Position numbers and translations under genes: made by a program. From contig JAUCEF010000006.1 of the NCBI GenBank assembly GCA_033558025.1, positions 4,278,001 to 4,342,000 on the forward strand: DNA of 64,000 nucleotides, read 5' to 3'. Below are positions 1 to 12,700 of the stretch, in pieces. Below the pieces are notes generated by a model. It had not been told where the DNA came from. It did not search any database and saw only the letters and a program-made list of their open reading frames with translations. Source of the DNA: Phytophthora sp. 'mugwort' (lineage: Eukaryota; Oomycota; Peronosporomycetes; Peronosporales; Peronosporaceae). Each line of letters begins with the position of its first letter. Position 1 is the first letter of the stretch.

Positions 1-759
1 CATTTCAGGCACTCGTGATATATGACCAATTATGCTAACTCACCTTCTGTTTCGCATACGAAAACACTGATTCCTTTAATGAATAATTCTACAGTCGCTA
101 TCCAAGTGAAGTTTCGTACTACAGTATAAATGCATTGTTCAACTGCCCATCACCGTTTCCTAAATTTATAGTACGTACTTCTGAAAGTGCGGAGGGCATA
201 CTCGAATCGACGACCCAATTAATATCAGCCGATAAACTCGTCCGCGACCGCCAAGCGGTGCATACTGAGGGTGAGATTTTCTCATGAGAAGCGAGTAGTC
301 CACAGCAATTATCTTCGGCGATGGTACATCTGCATTCTTTCAGCGAGACGGCAAGAAAAAAAAGTTAGTTACCGTTTCGGCCGTGAATATCCTCGAGAGT
401 AAATGTGTCATCGGCCGTGTAGAATAATATTATGATCTCATAGCAAAGTACAAATTTAGGTAACACGGATCTCAAAAGGGATTTTTGTAAGCAACGGTGC
501 TATATATAAAATTAAAATATGGGTATCCCTAGAAGTATTATCTAAAGTGTGTGTAGATGCTGTCGTTCGGCGATCAATATACGACCGTGCCAGCATAGCT
601 GTCTGGTGGAATAAGTGTGTGTGCCACGCTCATGTAGCTAAGGTAGGAGGTAGGATTCTACAGTAGTTGTCTAAATTTAAACGTGTAACTCTATTCAATT
701 GTCTATATAAAATGATACACTATCTGTAAAATGCAGTGTACACTTGCCGCTCATACCGT
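1..759. other. Intergenic sequence downstream of midasin
   Basis: AT-rich sequence with no frame resembling a known protein on either strand. The part nearest 759 is expected to carry the 3' UTR and polyadenylation region of the midasin gene, which is transcribed leftward. No repeat, RNA gene or transposon end was recognised. Confidence 0.5.
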
Positions 760-3700
760 TCAGCTCTTGGCCTGCAGCATCTCGAACCACTGGCGAAGTG
801 AATCTGACAGGATCTCTGGCAGCATCGCCGATGTCGGCAGCAGCACATAGTACGGGAACGGGTAGTTCTCCAGATACGGCACCATGTGCACCTTACCCTT
901 CTCGAATGTCACGCTCTGGGTGTCCAGAATGGAAGTCTGCTGGTTGTTGTCGTCCTCATTCTCGGCTGCACCTTGATCCACGATAAGCAGCACGATAAGC
1001 TGTTGGCGCTCCAGTGCTGTCTCGATCAGCTTGCGGATACGAATGCGGCCGTCCGAGTCAAAGCGACCGTCCGAGATCAAGAAGACGATCTGTGTGAACT
1101 CGACAGTGCTACTCGAAGCCGAGGACGACTGCTTGGCCGTCTCGAGCAACTGTAAGATCGTATCCAGCGTCTGTACCATGTTGGTCTTCTTCTGCTGGAA
1201 GCCGAAGCGGCCAATTAAGCGACTGCCGGCGTCATCGGTGAACGGTGTGTCGAAAGCGTGCAGCAGCTCCAAATCCTGACCGAACTTCACCACTGAAAGT
1301 TCTCCAACCTCAAGCTGCGTCATACCCTTGCACAACGTGGCAAGAGCTTCCAGTGCCAAGCGACCAGCATGATTGTCTGCCATAGACTCAGAATCATCAA
1401 TAGCAATCATCACCTGGTATTGGCGTTTGGATGGACGTGTACGACGCAGCCAGATTTTATCCTTGCGGAACTGACTCGCGATGTACGGGATCACCTTACG
1501 CATGTTGATGCGCTTGCCCGTACGAAAGTCACCCTCGAGTTTAGCACGCAGCATAGGCTCCAATACCAGCCGGAGCTGCTCGCACAAACGCTGAGACGCA
1601 CCAGCAGTCAATGCTGTGTATTTTGCCCACAGGTCCGCGCCGCGTTCCTGCTCCAATTGCGACGACCAGTTGGCAATGAATGAATCCAGTTCGTCGCGCA
1701 AAGTAGCAACTTCATCCGGGGACAGTAACTTCACCGCTTTGGCCTCTGCTTCGTCGCCCTCGTCTTGGTCCTGTATGCTATTAGTCAAGTCAAGGTCGCG
1801 CAATCTCGATGGAAGGCGCTCCGTCTCATCATCCAAAAGCTCGTGCTCTCCGCCCTGCGCGGGGTTCTCCGGCTTCATCTCTTCATCCAGCTTCTGATCC
1901 TCTTGCTTCGTCGCACGCTCTTCAGCTGAATCCGAGTCGGGATTAGGCTCCTGCTTGGCCAGCTTGGGCTTAATCTGCGGCTCCTTCTCATCGATCCCCT
2001 CCTTGGTCTTTTTCTCTTCTTCCTCTTCGTCGACCTCCATAGCCGTAGCGCCGTTACCTGCGTTCGTCTCTTCCTCCTTCATCTCAACGTTCTCGTCCTC
2101 CTCTTCCTCGGAGCGAGGCTGGTTCATGATCTGGTTCTCATCGGCAGCAGCCAGTGCGTGCTCCACGTCATCCATCTCCTCATCGTCATCAACAAACTCC
2201 GCTGTCGTCATCTCCGTGGCCTTCTCCTGCTTCTCAGAGCTGTTGTTGTCCGATTCCTCCTCCTTGTTTGAGCGATCCACAATCTCAACACGCTTCTTCC
2301 AGTGTTCCTGCGCTTCTTGAGCATTCCGATACGGGTTCGGTTCACGACGATCACGGCGTTTTTCCCGTGGACGCTCCTGGTCTGGGTTGCTATCAACCTG
2401 CGACTGCGGCTTCCATTCTTGTTTTGCATCCTGGTCGCTGCTGTTGCTCTGCTTCTGCGCACTACTGCTGCTGCTATCGTCATTGTTCTGTTCCTGATCC
2501 TGCTCTTGAGCATTGGTATCTTCCATTTCCTGATCCTCGGCCTCCTTTTCATCTGCCTCTAGCTCATCCTGGCCGTCCTTCGACTGAGTGCCTGCAACCG
2601 TTGAAGCTGCCTGCTCTTCCTCGGTACTCTCGGGAATTTGGTCCTGTTCTGCGTCTTCCTCCTCCTTATCTTCAGCCTGCTCCGGTTCGTCTTCAAGACC
2701 GCCTCCACCAAGCTGAACCGCATTGTCAGGCTGCTCCTCCTCGTTCTCCTCATCAGCATCTTCATCTTCATCAGCGCCTGCAGTTTCTTCCCCGTTTGCT
2801 TCGTCTTCAGCTGTTTCATCCTCCGGGTCGTCCAGGGTATCCGTATCTTCGTCTGGTTTATCTCCGTTGGCATCATCGTCATCACCGCCATTACCGTCCT
2901 TGTCAAGCTGCATGTCCTCAGGAAGCTCGTCGCCGTGCTCCTCTTCCGCTTCGTCCTCATCGTGGCCCTCTTCCCGCTCAGTTGGGTCCACGTCGTGATG
3001 TTCTTCGTACTTGTCCTCGAAGTCGTCGTTGACATCCTCCTCCACCTTTTCGTCATCTCCGTCTTCACCGTCATCACCGTCATCTCGGTCATCATCACCA
3101 CCTTTGTCATCCGACTGATCCAGCTGAGGTTTCTGTTTGTCTTCCTCCTTCTTATTTGAGTCGTCCTTGTCCTCCTCGTCGCCGTCCTTGCCGCGCACTT
3201 CATCTTCCAACGCCTCACCTTCGACCTTCGATTCTTCCTCAAACTTCTCCTTCTCCTTATCGATGTTGTCATCGTCGTCGTCCGAGTCCTCACCCCACAT
3301 CTTCTCGTCCACTACGTTTTCATCGTCTTGGTCGAACTCACCCATTTCGCGGTTCAGCTCTTCCTCGTCGTCTTCGTTCTCGTCTTGATCCTCCTTCTCA
3401 TCATCGGGAACGTCCTGCATCGTACCCTCGAAATCGTTCTGCATTTCCAGACCCGTGTCATCGGGTTTCTGGTCAGCCGGCGGCTCAGGCTCCTCCTGCT
3501 GGTCTCCCTGCAAGCCCAGAAGCTGCTCTTCATCCTCAATTTCATTGCTCACGTCCTTCTTGCCCTCGCCTTCGCCCATACCAGTACCTTCCACGTCGTC
3601 CTGGAATTGCATGTTGCCAGCGCTTCCCTCTCCTTCTTCATCGTTCTTCTCATCCGTTCGGCAGAAGCCGTGTTGGAAAAGGTTACGGAAGATACGCACC

Positions 3701-6700
3701 AAGACGAAGTCAAGCTTCATCACACTTTTATGCGCCACAAGGAAGTCAACTAGCAGCTGGCGACTGATGCCACGCATATCGACCAGACTGGGCTCGAAAC
3801 GCTCCAAAAGCGAGAGACAAGTCACGAACACGCGCTGCCACTCTTCCGATTGAGTGTTAGCAAGCTGGGCATACTGCACCTGAAGCAGCTCCAGTAGGTT
3901 AGCGAGCTGCGAGGCGATATGGTTCACCCGCGAGTCCTTTGCCATAGCAGAGAGCATTGTAAGTTCGTCACGAAGCGACTGTGCCTTGCTGTCTTCATCA
4001 TCCTCAGTGTGAGTGGGCGCTGAGTCAGTTTCCTTAGAGAGTTTCGTCAAATCCTGGATCGACACCAGCACAGTCTCCACCAGTTTGTCGTACTGCTCAC
4101 CGAATGTTGCCAACGCTTGAGCACTCTCATGCTCGTAAACAGTTCGGTCACCACTGGGCGCATGCGAGCTGCTACTGGTCTCCTTCAAAGTCTGCTTAAA
4201 TTTGCCGTCATCACGAACGATGCAGGCATACTCGGCCAGGAAATCTTCAAAGCAGCTCGGCGTCGTCATCGTGACAAATGCCGAAGAAATATTCGCAAGA
4301 AGACCGTGAATTTCGTTGAAACGAGCAGTGTTAGCCAGCAGCACGTCAACCGCCACAGGCAGCTTTTGCGCTTCAGATCCATCTGCTAACGATTCAACAC
4401 GCGAAATGACTGGGGACACACCGTACACGCGCTTCGACTGTCGCGCAAAAGACAAAATGGCAGCGTCACCGCCTGCATCCTCGCTAGCGTTCACAGCTCG
4501 GTGGGGAATTGCAGGCACGCCCAAAGACTGAGTCAATCCCGCACTCTCCGTGAATGAGTCCTGGATGGCATCACATCGCTCGAAAATACGCTGGAAAGAC
4601 TGCTGAACTTCCAACACAATTGAGCCCGTCTCTGGCGACTGCTGCAGAATCTGTAACACCGAGATTTCAACTTCACGCAGAGAATGGCGCAGTGGAACGA
4701 TGGATGTCTGCTGGAATGACTGCCACTCATTGGCTGTCTTCGGGTTAACGCCGGCCTTGTCAATGCTGTCAGCTACCAGATAATTCTTCTTGAACTTCTT
4801 CATCAAGTTTAACGTGGTTAACCCGTCCACAAGCTTCTCGTGACTAAGCGAGGTAGCATGGAGGATCTGTCGCTGCTGCAGCATTGTGAACAGCATATTC
4901 TCCGCGTAACCGCTCATGCGGTCAGTCTCGCTAGAAGATAAATCATGTGAAAAACTCGTCACAGCACTGTACCGCAGTGAAGCCAGCTGGCCCAGGAATC
5001 GGTAGTAGTACCCATCAGCACGCTGCCACAGCCACATGGGCGAATTCTTTGAGGTTTCTTCCGAAATCTCGACATGTTGACCACCTTTCGCCTTCTTCTT
5101 GCTCTGCTTCTTGCCCTTCCGGACAGTGGAAGTAGTTCCCAAACTCTCAAGGTCCATAGCGGCCTCCAGTTGGTCAACGTGAAGACAATTTTCAACATCA
5201 GGCACATCCAACTCAAATAATTGCTGAATATGTTGCTGTTCGACAGGCAACTGCAGCCGGTGGTATGCCAGACCCTGAGCTTTCAATTCGCTAAGCAGGT
5301 CAATCAGTGCCTTCTTCTTGGCGCCCTTCGGCAAACCCGTAGCCTTCTGTAGCTTAAACATCCGGTAAAAGATGGTTTCGCAGAGATCCTCACATAGTCC
5401 GCGCACCTGTTGGCGGCGTTTAACTCGCTCGAAAGACAGGATATGCTTCTGAGTGTACTTTGCAATGCGCTTCGACAGTGTTGGAAGTTTCTCCACATAC
5501 GAAGACGTTTGAAGCATTACAACGCCTCCACTTGTGTCACTAACCACAGCGGGCACAGCTGTGTGAATCAATCGCAGCACCGGAGGCTTCTCAGTCTCCT
5601 CAGGTTCTTCCTCCTTTACAGACTTGGACTTCGTATTGTCACCCACAGTAGGTTCTCCATCAGAAGACGTTTCCTGCTCATTCTCATCATGCTGTTCAAC
5701 ATCCTTTGGAACGACAACGCTGTCGTCCAGACCAGCGAGCTCTGCCTTCGTGGAATGAATTCCAACAAAACCGCCTTCTTTCGTTATGCCACTGTCCGTT
5801 GAACCGTCAATCACAGTTTGCATCGACAAAGTGAGCACAGCGTCATAGTTACGTACAAATTTCATCAGCTTGCGGTGCGACTTCTCGGCAGACTCGGCGA
5901 GCGAGTAGTACGTTTGCTCGTCCCAGCGGCAGATCTTTACGAACTCAACCAGTTTACGCTGGATTGGTGCCTTGAGACCACTCCATTGGCGCTCCAAGTA
6001 GCCCAAATGTTGTCCATAATACCGATACAAATGGTACAACATGTTGGCCAAAGCATACTTGGACGACTTTCCGGTAAAATCAACTGAGGAACCTTGTCGT
6101 TCGGAAGGACTCCAAAGCTCCATGAACAACTGAGCACAGAACGAATACACCACAAGTAGACGAGTCTCGTACTGACCAATAGGGCACGAACGAATGTACG
6201 CATCCAGAGTCTCGAACAGTCTGGTTATAAACTCACGCTGCTTCACCAAACTCTCTCGCGCTGCTTCACTTAATGCCTGAATACGCGCTCTGTTCTCGTG
6301 AAGTGGAGTAAACAACCACTTTGAGAGATGGTTCAGATGAAGCCACTGCATATTGTGTGGATTCGCTCTGTCCAATTCGGCGACATCAAGCATCGCACCA
6401 TCTGATTCAAACTGCGCCGTGAGCAACGAGTACATGTTGATCCACGTCTTCTGCGCTGCGAAGCGATGCTGTTTTTCCCTGACATAGAGCAGATGAGGCC
6501 ACGAGTATAGTTCAAGTTTTCTCCACCGCGTTACCAAGGCTGATAGAGTGCTTAGCTCCTCGCCAATTGAGTATGCCCGTGCTGCGTACATCTCCCACTC
6601 TTGCGCTTTGCGTAGCAGGAGCTCCACACCAGTTAGTGTGCGAACCAGCGGGGAGCTGATCTCGAAGTTACGGATGCGATCAGCAATGAGTACAATCTGT

Positions 6701-9700
6701 TGCAGAATAGCGTGATCGGGCCATTGAGACAGAAGCGACTGCACTTTAACTAGCAGTCGCTGCAAAGGCTCTGCAACCAACACAACTTCCTTGACCAGCG
6801 GGTCACGGTGAAAGTCGATTCCACGGATGTAATCACTGTCTAGTGCCTGGAACGATGGCACACCACCCTTTTTGGTTCCCACACTGCCACCAAGGCGGGC
6901 TTGAACGAGCGAGGCAGCCAGAATTCCCGACGATGCCGCTGCACTTTCAATCGTGGCGGAAGCAGTAGCATTTAACGACTTGCGAAGTTTTACTGCAAGA
7001 GAGAATGCTCGCGCGAAGGTACTGACAATCTCGTCCTTGGTAAAAGCAATTTCAGAGTTCGCTGTCTCGGCGTATAATTTCACGTGAGTTTCACACAAAC
7101 GCTGCATGATTCTGTCTGTGATTAGCATATCCAAATCTGCTGGCAGACTGGGGCCCTCTGTATTAGCAGCAGTTGCTTGCTCTGGGCTCAAGAAGGCTTG
7201 GAAGTCGCGGGTGCTGTAGTCAGGGAATTGCTCCCGGTACTCCTTTTCCAGCAGATCTTCCTCGGTTTCCAAATCCAGCTGACGCACTTTATATTTGAAG
7301 AGTTCTTCCTCTTCTTTTCGTTTCTGTTCTTCGCGTTCTTTCTGCTCTTGCCACTTCGCCAAAAACAAATCAAACAGAGTTTTGCTGCTTCCAAGGGCAG
7401 TATCAACTGCGCTGGAGTCCAACGCACGATACCTACGCGAGGTCGTCACTGTTTCGCGGAAGAGAAATTCCATCTTCGCCAGTGCCACGTCCAGTAGAGC
7501 TACCTCGACCTTGCGTTTGTTTGATACACCAGCACCAAATAACAGCGACGTGGCCGGTGTCCCGACAGTTCGCAGCATCAACTGGATTCCACGCCAAGAC
7601 TGATCCACCGAATTCACGTTTAAGGTAGATGGGAATTGCACAAGAGAGAGTGTCAAGGTCTCCTTCTGTTGCTCCTTCAGCGATGTTTCCTTAATCTGCT
7701 CGTAGAGCGACAACGTCACCAGTGCAATACCCTCCTTCACACAATAAATTGCCGCTGCAACAGGCTCCAAAATATCTCGGAAGCACTCTTCATACTTCTT
7801 CGACAACTGAGCAAGGAAGCTCTCTGATGTCTGTTGAAACATGTCCAGCTCACGCAGAAGCTCGCGCTTCCGCTGCTGCGATGACGTCGACGATCGAACC
7901 GTGGAAAGCAATGCCGACATCTTCTCCGCTGGCATCACTGTAGTATTAAAACGCAACAGATCGCGGAAAAGCTCTCCAAATACAGAGGTTGCCACAGACC
8001 GCATTCCGAATTTATTCGAATCGATGGCACCACTGTCACCGCGTCGCTCGCTCGGCTGGTAACGCTGGATAGCATGAGCAGACACTTCCATCACTTGGAC
8101 ATAGAGTTCTTGCAGTGAACGGGCAGCGTTTTCCACAACCTCCACGGAAGACATAGGCGAAGGATTGAGTCGCTGGATCGAAGAGTTGGCTACATCCTGC
8201 ATCGTGAGCATTGCCAAACGGTTCAACAAGTTTTCCTTTTTCACTAGTGGTTTTGTAACAGGATCCACCGGTGAGGACGGGAGAAGCAACCTGAAGCGCC
8301 ACAATCCCAGCATTGCCATACTCTCACCGAGACCACTTGGGCTTCCCCGGCAAGTGCGTTGTTCCTTGGTAGTTATAGCCAAAGCCGTCATCAGCGGCGC
8401 CACAAGTGCGTCAATCAACGTCACAAACGTGCCGTCACCGGAAGCTTGTAACGATTTTAGCAATGCTGCTTGAGACTTGCCGTCAAAAGTTTGAGGCTTA
8501 TCCACAAACTGAAAAAGAAGAGACTGGGTCTCCTTCCACTGCGCAGAGGCGAAGCCTTCCTGGAATGTTGACTCAAAAGCAAGCACGGTCGCCACAAAAA
8601 GCTCCCTCACAAAAGAGATGCTTGCCTTCGACATTATCTTTCCTGTCGGGGCCTGCTCCTTGGCGAAGTGGCGCTTGATCTTTTCCAGACGGGCAGAGCG
8701 CATCTGGGCCTCACTGGTAGGGCACATGGACTCTTCCAAGTCCACTTCAGCGATATTTTTCAATACAACTGCACTCTGAACGGCTTGGAACAAACGTGGG
8801 TAGCCGGCAATTACCTGGGAATGGTCAGCAGCATCAGTACTCACAGCAGGGAGACGCCTGTTGGCCTTGCGCAACTTTCGTCGAGTGTCGAATACCTCAA
8901 GCGAAATTAGGTCCACTTGGTTGAAGCTGTTGCAACGCAAGAACTGGTGAAACCTAAACAGCACGCCGTTCAAATGTGTCTGAACCACAGAAACAAATCT
9001 TTCAAGCTCTGCTGCTTGTTCACTCTGGGTCTCCTGGGAAATTTCTAGAGAAACAAACTTGTGTCCACACCACACGATGTCTTGGTAGGCATAAAAGCAG
9101 GCAGGATCGCGTAGTCCCAGGTGCAATAGATCTTCAATGATACCTTCGAGCATCTTCAGAACGTCCGAAACAGCCTTCACAACCTCACTGTATCTCGTTT
9201 GAGACAAATCACTCTTGCACAAGCGATACATATTGAGCACGCGGACAAGCTCTGTGATCGCCTGAAGTTCTTGGCGAGCTAAAGCGTGCTCAAACAGTGG
9301 GCTCAGTTGGAAAGTCACAATACGATCCATCAACAGAGCACTTTCTTTCATATCAAACAACAGAATGGGTGCATCCTTGCCGATGCGGCTGTCCTCTTCG
9401 CTCAGTAGATCCACGTGACTGTCGGCGTTATCCTCAATCTCACTCAGGTATAAAGTCTTCATCGAGATAAGTTCCGTCATTTCAGCTTGTTTATCCTGCA
9501 ACTTCATCAGAAGCACGCTTGGAAGCTTGAACAGCTCCTCTGCCATAAGCGCATGAGGCTGCCGAGTCCTAGATATACCTCCATTTTTTCCACGTGTTTG
9601 CTCCTGAGCGAGGTACGAGAATGCACACAGCGCGTACAGCACTTCTTTACGCGTATCAACATCCACGTAAAACAGCGACGACACATCCAGTTTTCCGCTC

Positions 9701-12700
9701 TTCATTGCAGCTTCCATTGAAGCTACGCCACCAAACAAAAGCGCCAGCACGTCAACTCTACCTTCTGCAGGTCCCCCAGAAGCGCCTACAGAAAGAGCTG
9801 AAAAGGACGTCGAATGGACTTGCATAAACGTCTTGGACAGCCGATTCAACAGAAACTCCGCCTTCCAAAGATCAGCATTACTTGGAAGTAACGAGTGACC
9901 GCCCTTCTTCCAGAGCACGTTCTTGCTAGATCCACAGCCAATGAGCTTCTCAATCGTATCCTGCATGCGCTCGGACATATCTAGCAAGTCATTCCAGTGC
10001 GGGCTCCATGCAAATGAACCAGCTGGATGCTGCTCAATAAGCTTCGCGAGTCGTAGCAGCGACTTCTTCAGCCACTGCCAATGGATGAGGAAATGTGTCC
10101 ACTCGAACACTTGCATTCGCAACTGGATCGAAAACTCAAACCGGTCCCGGACCACAGCTTGAACGGCCTCAAAGAACACCGGATCCATCGTCAAATTCGA
10201 AAAGTTTTCAATGAATGCTGACAAAAACGAATTAAATTTGTTCAGAAGCGGATGAACCAAGAAGGTCAGTTCGTTATTCACATTGGAACGGTCGGCGTGA
10301 TACTCGTGTACAGCATAGGACTGCTGCAGCACCGACAAAGCATTCAGGCTGCTGTCAAGGCGACGGGACTCTCCCTTGTTCCGCTTACGTCTGTTGTCCT
10401 TTGAAGACGACGCGAAGAGCGCATCCACATCGCGATACTGCTCCTGCTCACAGAATCTTAACCACTCCACACCGTCAAGTAGCTCCAGCTGGCGTTGAGC
10501 AATGAGCAGAGACTCCCAGAGACTTTCGAGCTCGAACCTGTTGGACGGAGTACGTGAACTCTGTTCTGCAACGAGAGATCGCAAACGCAAAAAGGCTGCA
10601 TGGTTGGCAGCTAGGTACACCGGCGTCGGAGGCAAGCCGATCGAGCTGTCAAACAAACTTGTCAGCCGCCGTAGTGTCTCGTCAATCTTTCCAGAAATGT
10701 TAGTGTATAAGGCGGTCTTCGTCATCGACTGGAGGAAGCGTGCTAGCAACTCGACCGATCGCAGTGTGCTCACGTTGCCATATGCTCCACGAGCAATTTT
10801 CTCCACTGCGAAAAGGAGACGATCCGCTGTCATTGGCGCGTCCGTGGTGGTGCTGCCGCCGCACGTACTTGTCACTTCCACAATTCGCCGTAACGCGAAA
10901 GGCGCTAGTGTCACTGACAGCGTATTGGCGTCGTCAAGCCCAAAGAATGACTTCGACGATAAGTGATCACGAGCTTCTTCCAGGGACTTGTGGGAATAGT
11001 TAATCTCCTTACGCTTGCATCGCAAAGCAATATTGCTGAGCCAGGCATCGGTATTGCTGTCTCCATCCGTGGATGAAATGCCTTCACTCTTAGCGACACT
11101 CAAATTGGAGGTAAGCCAACTTAGCTGCAGATCATCCGCATCATTGTTCTCCGACTTCTGCGAAGAGAGAACACGGTGTTCAAGATACGCAACATCTCGT
11201 TGCAGTATGAACCTTTCGCTCTGCTGACACAAGACAAACGTCGAGGGTGCAGCAATCGTCGGAAGCACACGCTGATCCTGAGAGCTCTGCTGCGACGTCT
11301 GGAAAGCGCTAAGGAAAAGCTCTAACACCTCTTGGCTCAAATCAAGCTGGGCGAGCAATCCGTCACTATACACACGTTGGAAAGACTCGGCAATTGCATT
11401 CAGAGGTTGCACTCCACGCGAAAGCTCAGCTGATGCTAGCAAAGACCAGCTTTGCAAGTGTCGACGATTGATGCGGCCATATTTCGAGTCTGCCATAAAC
11501 TCACCAAGCTTGCTCAGCACTAGCTCGTGAGCAGCTTGAAAAGCTCGAGAAAGAGCGAACCCTGGGATTCCGCAAGCCAGTGGGATCTTGATCAGGTCTA
11601 ATCGAGATGCGTCCTCGTCCGCCAGCGCAATCTCAACACATCGGTTTCGCATTGCACGAGAAACCTCACCGTATTGCGAATCCATCGCCAGGAAAATTCG
11701 GAAGTTCTTGTGAGGTTTAATAACACGGAGTTTGCCGTTGATAATACCGCACTCATTGATCAGCATCTCGCCGTCAGTCTCCATAAGCGAATTCAATCGA
11801 TCCAGTACCGAAGAGCTGCAAAAGTTGACGTTGTCCAGTAGTATCCACTCACCCTTCTCCATCGCTTGAATCAGAGTTCCATCGACCCACTCAAAGCAAC
11901 TTGCAATCGAGTTGGACTTGCTGAGCTTCATTAAGTTGTCTATATCAGCTGACAAGCCCGCGAGCACTGAAAGTGTCTCCTCGTTTTTGGCCTCTGTTTT
12001 TCCGAGCATGCCCACAACGTCCCTCATCAAGTCGACAATCACTTCATCCAGTTGGCCCTTTGGCAGTTTTCTCGTTTTGTGATTCTTCCCCGTACCATCA
12101 TTCCGTTGAGACGAAGCATTCTCGCTGTAGTACTTTTCTCGCGTGGTTAATGCCCACCACGTACTACTGAGACGTTTTGCCTTCTTTAGAATTGCTGCCC
12201 TCTTCTTCTGAGTGACTCCGACGGATGCAGATGCAAGCATCAGTTGCTGAAGCACTGTCTCGTAAACTTGTTGAATCTTGTGCTTAATGTCACGCAGCTT
12301 TCGTCCAACATCCACTTGCTCAAAGCATCCAAGCAGTTCCGTTGAGTCAGTTCCAGCACTCATACCCAGTTCGTGCAGAGTATTGCCGCTCAGAGCAGCC
12401 AGTAGACGGACCGACGAGGTTTTGCCGCTAGCTGGTGGTCCCACTAGAAGAGCTGGCCACGACATATTCACACAGTGGGCCAACGCCTCAATTGGCTTCA
12501 ACAGGAAGTTAAACAGTGGCGGAGCAATACGACCGATTGGCATATTTTGACGCCGTTCGAGCAATGCACTACCAATCTCCACGAAATCTGCCGACATCCG
12601 AAGCGAAACAGCACTCAAATCCATTGGTTTCACACAAAAAAACTCCTCGAATCGACGAGAAATTAGCTCCCGATCCCGAGCCGAGCGCATTCTCTCCACG

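Noticed and set aside
2154..3032. A 292-codon plus-strand frame and several others opposite the midasin acidic region
   Set aside because: They are antisense shadows of GAA/GAT-rich codons. The composition is Ser/Pro/His or Ser/Leu low complexity, with no domain and no promoter.
7340..7375. An LFLAK motif, the signature of oomycete Crinkler (CRN) effectors
   Set aside because: It lies deep inside the midasin linker (FDLFLAKWQEQ), with no signal peptide or CRN N-terminus. Chance match.
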